Shown one piece after another: positions 57,488-64,000 of a DNA stretch of 64,000 nt. This stretch comes from DASQPR01 sp963724705 (GTDB lineage: Bacteria > Actinomycetota > Actinomycetes > Mycobacteriales > Micromonosporaceae), in assembly GCA_963724705.1 (NCBI GenBank), contig CAVRVS010000004.1:744001-808000 (forward strand), given 5' to 3'. The notes beneath the pieces were generated by a model that was not told the origin of the DNA, ran no database searches, and saw only the letters and a list, made by a program, of their open reading frames with translations. The stretch's first letter is position 1, and each line of letters begins with the position of its first letter. Both the position numbers and the translations under genes were made by a program.

Positions 57488-59703
57488 TGCCATCGACACC
57501 CATAACTGAGAGTTCGAATTCAAGAGGACGTGACATGACAGCGACCGCAGTCGGGCTGCCGGCGGCAACGCCGCAGGCCGTCGGCACACGCCGGGTCTCC
57601 GGTGGGCTGCTCGATCCGAAACAATTGTGGAAGTCCACTCCGGATGCGTTGCGTAAGCTGAATCCGGCGACGCTGTGGCGCAACCCGGTGATGTTCATCG
57701 TGGAGATCGGCTCGGTCTTCACGACTGTGCTGGCCATCGCCGACCCGAGTGTGTTCGCCTGGCTCACCACCATCTGGCTGTGGCTGACCGTGGTCTTCGC
57801 CAACTTGGCTGAGGCCGTGGCCGAAGGCCGCGGCAAGGCGCAGGCGGCGACACTGCGTGCGGCGAAGAAGGACACCATGGCGCGCCGCATCAGCGGCACG
57901 TGGAAGGCCGGGACCACAACGCTGGTCGAGAATTCCGTCGCCGCGGCCGAGCTTCGACAGGGCGACTTTGTCGTGTGCGAAGCGGGCGACACGATCCCTG
58001 GTGACGGGGATGTGGTCGAGGGCATCGCCAGTGTGGACGAGTCGGCCATCACCGGCGAGTCGGCTCCGGTGATCCGGGAGTCCGGCGGTGACCGTAGTGC
58101 GGTCACCGGTGGCACGAAGGTGCTCTCGGACCGGATCGTTGTGAAGATCACCCAGAAGCCGGGGGAGAGCTTCATCGACCGGATGATCGCCCTGGTGGAG
58201 GGCGCGAACCGGCAGAAGACGCCGAACGAGATCGCGTTGAACATCCTGCTCGCCGCGCTGACGATCATCTTCCTGCTCGCGGTCGCGACGCTGCAGCCGC
58301 TGGCGATCTTCTCCAAGGGCGTCAACGCCTTCGCCCCTGACAACCTGGCCCTCAACAATCATGGTGTGACCGGCATCGTGCTCGTCTCGTTGCTGGTGTG
58401 CCTGATCCCGACCACGATCGGTGCGCTGCTGTCGGCTATCGGCATCGCCGGCATGGATCGTCTCGTGCAGCGCAACGTCCTCGCGATGTCGGGTCGCGCG
58501 GTCGAGGCGGCCGGCGACGTGAACACGCTGCTGCTGGACAAGACCGGCACCATCACCCTCGGCAACCGGCAGGCCAGCGAATTCATCGCCGTCGGCGGGG
58601 TGACGTCGGAGGATCTGGCCAGCGCCGCGCAACTGTCGAGCCTCGCCGACGAAACTCCCGAGGGCCGCTCCGTCGTCGTTTTCGCCAAGACGACCTACGG
58701 GCTGCGGGAACGTGAGGCGGGTGAACTGCGGCACGCGGTGTGGGTGCCGTTTACCGCGCAGACCCGCATGTCCGGCGTTGACCTCGCCTCCGAAGGGTCA
58801 GAGCCCGCGCGGGAACTCCGCAAGGGAGCAGCGAGCGCGGTCGCCGAGTGGGTCCGCGAGCACGGCGGCGTGGTGCCGCCGGAGACCGGTCAGATCGTCG
58901 ACGGGATCTCCGCCTCCGGTGGCACGCCGCTGGTGGTGGGCGAGCGCATCGGATCGCAGGCCCGGGTTCTCGGGGTGATCCACCTCAAGGACGTCGTCAA
59001 GGCCGGCATGCGGGAACGCTTCGATGAGATGCGGCGGATGGGCATCCGCACGGTGATGATCACCGGTGACAACCCGCTGACCGCCCGCGCGATCGCCGAC
59101 GAGGCCGGGGTCGACGACTTTTTGGCCGAGGCGAAGCCGGAAGACAAGATGGCGTTGATCCGCCGGGAGCAAGAAGGCGGCAAGCTCGTCGCGATGACCG
59201 GCGACGGCACCAACGACGCACCCGCGCTGGCCCAGGCCGATGTCGGCGTGGCGATGAACACCGGTACGTCGGCGGCGAAAGAGGCCGGCAACATGGTCGA
59301 CCTCGACTCCGACCCGACCAAGCTGATCGAGATCGTGGAGATCGGCAAGCAGTTGCTGATCACCCGTGGTGCGTTGACGACGTTCTCGATCGCCAACGAC
59401 ATCGCGAAGTACTTCGCGATCATCCCGGCCATGTTCGCCGCCATCTACCCCGGCCTGCACCGGCTGAACATCATGGGGCTGCACAGCCCGGCCTCGGCGA
59501 TCCTGTCCGCGGTCATCTTCAACGCCCTGATCATCATCGCGTTGATCCCGCTGGCCCTGCGTGGCGTGCGATACACACCCTCGAGTGCGGCCGCGATGCT
59601 GCGCCGCAACCTGTGGCTGTATGGCGTGGGCGGCATCATCCTGCCCTTCGCCGGCATCAAGCTGATCGACCTCATCATCCAATTCATTCCCGGCATCAAG
59701 TGA
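57487..59703 (+). CDS. kdpB: K+-transporting P-type ATPase KdpB subunit
   Basis: Catalytic ATP-hydrolysing subunit, 738 residues from ATG 57487 (ATG 57535 with AGAGGA upstream is an alternative, giving 722). Motifs in order: ESAITGESAPVIRE (actuator TGES), the phosphorylated Asp in LLLDKTGTITLGN, ITGDNPLTARAIADEA, and MTGDGTNDAPALAQADVG of the hinge. About seven membrane helices are visible. Intact frame. Confidence 0.97.
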   Translation: MPSTPITESSNSRGRDMTATAVGLPAATPQAVGTRRVSGGLLDPKQLWKSTPDALRKLNPATLWRNPVMFIVEIGSVFTTVLAIADPSVFAWLTTIWLWLTVVFANLAEAVAEGRGKAQAATLRAAKKDTMARRISGTWKAGTTTLVENSVAAAELRQGDFVVCEAGDTIPGDGDVVEGIASVDESAITGESAPVIRESGGDRSAVTGGTKVLSDRIVVKITQKPGESFIDRMIALVEGANRQKTPNEIALNILLAALTIIFLLAVATLQPLAIFSKGVNAFAPDNLALNNHGVTGIVLVSLLVCLIPTTIGALLSAIGIAGMDRLVQRNVLAMSGRAVEAAGDVNTLLLDKTGTITLGNRQASEFIAVGGVTSEDLASAAQLSSLADETPEGRSVVVFAKTTYGLREREAGELRHAVWVPFTAQTRMSGVDLASEGSEPARELRKGAASAVAEWVREHGGVVPPETGQIVDGISASGGTPLVVGERIGSQARVLGVIHLKDVVKAGMRERFDEMRRMGIRTVMITGDNPLTARAIADEAGVDDFLAEAKPEDKMALIRREQEGGKLVAMTGDGTNDAPALAQADVGVAMNTGTSAAKEAGNMVDLDSDPTKLIEIVEIGKQLLITRGALTTFSIANDIAKYFAIIPAMFAAIYPGLHRLNIMGLHSPASAILSAVIFNALIIIALIPLALRGVRYTPSSAAAMLRRNLWLYGVGGIILPFAGIKLIDLIIQFIPGIK

Positions 59704-59717
59704 AGCAGGGCAAACTC

Positions 59718-60611
59718 ATGCGTTTTCCAAGCTGGATCACCTCCCACTGGGCGGCACTACGCGTGCTGGTGGCGTTTACCATCATCACTGGCATCGTCTA
59801 CCCACTGGCCATTTTCGCGGTGGCGCAACTGCCTGGGCTCCACCACAAGGCGGACGGGTCGCTCATGACCGTGAACGGCAAGGTCGTCGGGTCGTCCCTG
59901 ATCGGCCAGTCGTTCCTCGATAAGGACGGCAACCCGCTCGTCCAGTACTTCCAGTCCCGGCCATCGCATGCCGGTGACGGCTACGACCCGACGGCGACCA
60001 GCGCGTCGAACCTCGGTCCGGAGAACATTGTCGACACTCTGCCTGATCCGTCGAACAAGGACGACACGGGCACGCCGAGCCTGCTGACCCAGGTGTGCTC
60101 GCAGAGTCTCGCCGTCGGCAAGCTGGAAGGGGTCGACGGGTCGCGACCGTTCTGCACGAGCGACGGCATCGGTGCGGTGCTCGTCGTGGTCCGCGCCGGC
60201 GGCATTCCGTCGGGGAAGATCACCGCGGCCTACTCGGTGAACCAGGAGTGCCCGGCCACCCCGTTCATCTCGACGTACCAGGGGGTGACCGTCCAATGTG
60301 CACAGTTCGGCACCGACTACACGAAGCTGGGCTTCGTTACGCCGATCCGCGGACATGCCCCGGCGCATCCGGCGGTACCGCCGGACGCGGTCACCGGCAG
60401 CGGCAGCGGCCTGGACCCACAGATCAGCACCGCGTACGCCGACCTACAAGCCCCGCGCGTCGCGCACGCCCGAGGCATTGACGTCGCAACCGTCGACACG
60501 CTGATCAAGAAGTACACCACCAGCCGTGCGCTCGGCTTCATGGGCGAACCCGCTGTCAACGTGTTGCAGCTCAACGCGGCACTCGACGAGCAGCATCCGT
60601 TCAGCGGCTGA
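59718..60611 (+). CDS. kdpC: K+-transporting ATPase KdpC subunit, enlarged
   Basis: 297 residues, against roughly 190-220 in well-studied KdpC proteins. N-terminal helix (ALRVLVAFTIITGIVYPLAIFA), then GSSLIGQSFLD, YFQSRPSHAGDGYDPTATSASNLGP (outline) and the C-terminal LGFMGEPAVNVLQLNAALDE. The middle holds an extra segment (about residues 120-215) with four cysteines (TQVCSQS, PFCTSD, NQECPA, VQCAQFG) in the extracytosolic domain, which could form disulfides. ATG 59718, 14 bases after kdpB. Confidence 0.95.
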   Translation: MRFPSWITSHWAALRVLVAFTIITGIVYPLAIFAVAQLPGLHHKADGSLMTVNGKVVGSSLIGQSFLDKDGNPLVQYFQSRPSHAGDGYDPTATSASNLGPENIVDTLPDPSNKDDTGTPSLLTQVCSQSLAVGKLEGVDGSRPFCTSDGIGAVLVVVRAGGIPSGKITAAYSVNQECPATPFISTYQGVTVQCAQFGTDYTKLGFVTPIRGHAPAHPAVPPDAVTGSGSGLDPQISTAYADLQAPRVAHARGIDVATVDTLIKKYTTSRALGFMGEPAVNVLQLNAALDEQHPFSG

Positions 60612-60680
60612 ACTGCCGCGGCCGCACTGGAGGGCCGGTCGCACACGGGCGGGTTGGTCCCGAGATAGGAGGGCAGTAGC

Positions 60681-63331
60681 GTGAGCTCGGGAGCGCTACG
60701 CGTCTATCTCGGGGCCGCCCCCGGCGTCGGTAAGACCTACCGCATGCTGGAGGAGGGTCACCGGCGCCGGGAACGCGGCACCGACGTCGTCGTCGGGTTC
60801 GTCGAAACTCACGGACGACCCTTCACCGAGGCGATGATCGCCGATCTGGAGGTGCTGCCCCGCAAGACGATCACGTACCGGGGTGCCGCGTTTACGGAGA
60901 TGGACGTCGACGCGATACTTGCCCGCCGACCCGACGTCGCCCTTGTCGATGAAATGGCGCATACCAATGTGCCCGGCTCTCCCAACGTCAAGCGCTGGCA
61001 GGACATCCAGCAGTTGCTCGATGCCGGCATCACCGTCATCAGCACGCTCAACGTCCAGCACCTCGAATCCATCAACGACGTGGTGCAACAGATCACGGGC
61101 GTACCGCAACATGAGACCGTACCCGACGCGATCGTACGGCGAGCCGAACAAATCGAACTCGTCGACATGGCACCGGAGGCGCTGCGCCGCCGGATGGCCC
61201 ACGGCAACATCTACAAGCCGGAAAAGATCGACGCCGCGCTCGGCAACTACTTCCGCGTCGGCAACCTCACCGCGCTGCGCGAACTCGCTCTGCTGTGGGT
61301 CGCCGACAAGGTCGACGACCAGCTCGACCGGTACCGCGCCGAACACAACATCTCCGCCACCTGGGAGGCGCGCGAACGGGTCGTCGTCGCCCTGACCGGC
61401 GGGCCGGAAGGCGACACCCTCATCCGCCGCGCCGCGAGGATCGCCGCCCGGACGAAGGGCGCGGACCTGCTGGCCGTACACGTCAGCCGCAGCGACGGCC
61501 TAGAGGGTGGCAGCCCGGCGAACCTGGTCCGGCAACGCGTGTTGGCCGAAAGTGTCGGCGGCACCTACCACCAGGTCGTCGGCACCGATATTCCAACCGC
61601 GCTGCTCGACTTCGCGCGCGGAGTCAACGCCAGCCAACTGGTACTCGGCGCGAGCCGTCGCGGCCGGCTCGGACACATCGTGTCGCCCGGCGTCGGCCTG
61701 ACCACGGCCGCACTGTCCGGATCGATCGACGTCCACCTGGTCACACACGAGGAGGTCGGCCGTGGACGACGCAGTGAGACACCGCGCAGTGCGTTAACCG
61801 GGCGCCGCCGCGCCATCGGTTTCCTGCTTTCAGTGGGCGGCCTTCCGTTGCTCACTCTCGGCCTCGGCGCGCTTCGCGATGATCTATCGCTGCCCAGTGA
61901 CATTCTGCTGTATCTGGCGTGGGTGGTGGTCGTTGCGCTGGTCGGTGGTCTGTGGCCGGCTGTACTCGCTGTCGCCCTCGGCACCGTGCTGCTCAACTAC
62001 TACTTCACGCCACCCATCCACGAATTCACCATCGCGGAACACGAAAACGTTCTCGCCCTTGCCGTTTTTCTCGCCGTGGCCGTCGCCGTCAGCGTGACGG
62101 TCGACCGCGCGGCGCGTACGACGCGGGAGGCCGCGGCTGCGCGCAGCGAGGCGGAGACGCTATCGGCACTCGCCGGCTCTGTCGTCCGCGGGAGCCGGAT
62201 ATTGCCGGCGCTACTAGACCAGTTACGCGAGGCGTACGGATTTACCGGCGTCACCCTGCTCGAGCGGCAGCCCGATGCACCGCCGGGACCCGATCTTCCG
62301 CACAACCCCGGCGCATGGCGTGTGGCTGCCGCGGTGGGAGACCAAACCTGCCTCAGCCCGGCCGAAGGCGACGCAGCGGTGCCGATCGGCGATGACCTGT
62401 ACCTCATGCTCCGGGGACACCAATTGGCCGCGGCCGATCGGCGGATCGTCGAAGCGTTCGCCGCGCAGGCCGCCATCGCATTCCGTCAGGAGCGTCTCGC
62501 CGCGCAAGCCGCCGCCGTCGGACCGCTGGCCGAAGTCGACAAGATGCGTACCGCGCTGCTGTCCGCGGTCAGCCATGACCTGCGCACCCCGCTCGCATCG
62601 GCGAAGGCGGCTGTGGACGGTCTTCGCGCGAGCGATGTCGCCTTCAGTGATGCCGACCGGGACGAGCTGCTCGCCACGGCCAGCGAATCGCTGGAGAAGC
62701 TGAACCGGCTGGTCGACAACCTGCTCGACATGAGCCGCGTCCAGGCCGGGGCATTGGGCGTCTACCCGGAGCCGATCAGCATGGGCGAAGTAACCTCGCA
62801 AGCACTCGACGATCTCGGAACGACCGATATCGACATCGCTCTGCATCTGCCCGATGAACCGCTCGATGCCTACGCCGACCCGGCCTTGACCGAACGGATC
62901 CTGGTCAATCTGCTGTCCAATGCACTGCGATACAGCCCAGCCGGCCAACCGCCGCTGATCACGATCAGCGACCACGCCGGGCACGTCGAAACCCGCATCG
63001 CCGACCATGGCCCCGGGATCCCCGCCGCCGACTGGGACAAGGTCTTCATGCCGTTCCAACGCTTCGGCGACCGCGACAACGATACGGGCGTCGGGCTCGG
63101 ACTCGCGTTGTCCCGCGGCCTCACCGAAGCGATGGGCGGCACGCTGTCGCCCGAGGCCACACCGGGCGGTGGCCTGACCATGATTCTGCGCCTGCCTGCC
63201 GCCGACGTCGCCGACGTCGCGCCGCGGATCCCGTTCTGCTTCAACGCCTTGAGCATTGGCCCGCGCTACCAGCCACGTCCGGGCCGATCGGCACAGTGGA
63301 AGACCCGGCGAACGGGAAGGTATCGCAGTGA
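60681..63331 (+). CDS. kdpD: Osmosensitive K+ sensor kinase KdpD (end frame-shifted)
   Basis: About 880 residues. Domains: KdpD N-terminal ATP-binding domain with Walker A LGAAPGVGKTYRML and DEMAHTNVPGS; a USP-like domain (VVVALTGGPEGDTLIRRAARIA; LVLGASRRGRLGHIVS); four membrane helices near residues 375-480 including LLNYYFTPPIHEF; a GAF-like region; HisKA with His in AVSHDLRTPLASAK; HATPase with NLLSNALRYSP, DHGPGIPAADW and GVGLGLALSRGL. The frame as read continues through kdpE; one base change after about 63215 would give the ending VEDPANGKVSQ with TGA 63329-63331 overlapping the kdpE GTG. Start GTG 60681 follows AGGAGGGC. Confidence 0.95.
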
Positions 63332-64000
63332 CTCGGGTTCTCATCGTCGACGACGAACCACAGATCCTGCGCGCATTACGTATCAACCTGCAGGCCCGCC
63401 AGTACGACGTGCACACCGCCAGCGATGGCGCGGAGGCCCTCCACATGGCGGCGAGCGTGCGTCCGGATCTGCTGATTCTCGACCTCGGCCTGCCCGACAT
63501 CGACGGCGTGAGCGTGATCCACAGCCTCCGCAGCTGGTCGCCCGTGCCGATCGTCGTGCTGTCGGGCCGGGCCGGCAGCCACGACAAGATCGAAGCGTTG
63601 GATGCCGGTGCGGACGACTATGTCACCAAACCATTCAGCATGGAGGAGTTGCTCGCCCGGGTTCGCGTGGTCACGAGGCGGCAAGCCAATCCGGGGCCGC
63701 CGCCGTCGGCGCGTATCGGCCGCTACATCGTCGATCTCGCCAAGCGTCAGGTCACTGACGATGATGGCGTCACCATGCATTTGACCCGCACCGAGTGGCA
63801 ACTCCTCGAAGCGCTCGTGACGGAACCTGGAAAGCTGGTTAGTCAACGCCAGCTGCTGCAGCGCGTGTGGGGACCCACTTACCAGGACGAGACGCAGTAT
63901 CTGCGTCAGTACATGACCCAGCTACGGCGCAAACTCGAACCGGACCCGGCACGCCCGAGGTTTCTGATCACGGAGTCCGGGATGGGCTACCGGTTCCAGC
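63328..64000 (+). CDS. kdpE: KDP operon response regulator KdpE (cut by window end)
   Basis: OmpR-family regulator, the partner of KdpD. GTG 63328 overlaps the predicted kdpD stop and follows GGGAAGG. The receiver has VLIVDDEPQILRALRINL, phosphoacceptor Asp in LLILDLGLPDIDGVSV, VVLSGRAGSHDKIEALDAGADDYVTKPFSMEELLAR (outline); the winged helix has LTRTEWQLLEALV, LLQRVWGPTYQDETQYLR and MTQLRRKLEPDP, ending ITESGMGYRFQ at the window edge, so only the last few codons are missing. It is expected to activate the kdp operon under low K+. Confidence 0.95.
   Translation, partial: MTRVLIVDDEPQILRALRINLQARQYDVHTASDGAEALHMAASVRPDLLILDLGLPDIDGVSVIHSLRSWSPVPIVVLSGRAGSHDKIEALDAGADDYVTKPFSMEELLARVRVVTRRQANPGPPPSARIGRYIVDLAKRQVTDDDGVTMHLTRTEWQLLEALVTEPGKLVSQRQLLQRVWGPTYQDETQYLRQYMTQLRRKLEPDPARPRFLITESGMGYRFQ

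Noticed and set aside
63332..63758. Extension of the KdpD frame to 63758.
   Set aside because: The same bases encode clear KdpE in another frame; the extension is Arg/Pro-rich shadow sequence.
1..64000. tRNA, rRNA, insertion sequences or prophage genes.
   Set aside because: No transposase, integrase, tRNA cloverleaf or rRNA stretch was recognised on either strand by reading, though short RNAs could be missed without a covariance search.

Overview
The window is GC-rich, densely packed actinobacterial DNA. Evidence for this is the G/C-biased third codon positions, frequent GTG starts, ATGA/GTGA overlaps, a DevR/DosR-type hypoxia regulator with DosR-like boxes, PucR and DUF1918/DUF2252/DUF4331/DUF6390/DUF6893 proteins, and a full kdp locus. 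I cannot name the genus. Mycobacteriales, Frankiales or Jatrophihabitantales relatives fit best, as an inference. No rRNA, tRNA, CRISPR array or intact insertion sequence was seen.

Layout. 1-1.8 kb is the end of a [NiFe]-hydrogenase maturation operon: protease, small DUF6893 protein, HypA, HypC and DUF6390. 2.4-8.5 kb holds an NTF2-like gene and a membrane formate dehydrogenase (alpha, beta, NrfD) whose alpha subunit reads an in-frame TGA as selenocysteine, with a SECIS-like hairpin just behind it. 8.5-17.5 kb is mixed: 6-phosphogluconate dehydrogenase, DUF4331, a large membrane GT2 glycosyltransferase, DUF4389, DUF1918 and a zinc alcohol dehydrogenase. 17.7-20.8 kb is a redox module: ferric-reductase-like flavoprotein, FMN-binding protein and the flavin transferase ApbE. 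A flavodoxin follows. 21.5-28.9 kb is a hypoxia region: a DevS-like GAF kinase, a DevR-like regulator, three Acg-family nitroreductases and a Kef-type antiporter, with DosR-like boxes before two of the nitroreductases.

29.1-39.4 kb is a biosynthetic cluster: a phosphopantetheinyl transferase, a Pls/PosA-like membrane protein with its own carrier domain, an adenylation-carrier-thioesterase NRPS, a TauD/SyrP-type oxygenase, and the SbnB/SbnA pair that makes L-2,3-diaminopropionate. 40.0-44.8 kb is a second flavin electron-transfer module (4-TM membrane protein, ferric-reductase-like protein, FMN-binding protein) joined to a two-component system. Two copies of a CTTAG-N6-CTAAG palindrome lie at the module's promoters. 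44.8-54.7 kb has a Mop/TOBE regulator, VOC protein, PucR regulator with 3-hydroxybutyrate dehydrogenase, a broken aquaporin, a universal stress protein, DUF2252, L-2-hydroxyglutarate oxidase and an SDR. 55.2 kb to the end is kdp (two small ORFs, kdpFABC, kdpD and a kdpE cut by the window edge).

Taken together the genes point to an aerobe equipped for oxygen limitation: hydrogen and formate oxidation, flavin-based transfer of electrons outside the cytosol, a DosR-type dormancy response and high-affinity K+ uptake.

Caveat on quality: about 17 otherwise well-conserved genes are broken by single-base frame changes, nearly all of them one extra base. Long neighbouring genes are intact and frames resume exactly. 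I read most of these as sequence errors rather than true pseudogenes, and annotate such genes across the breaks.
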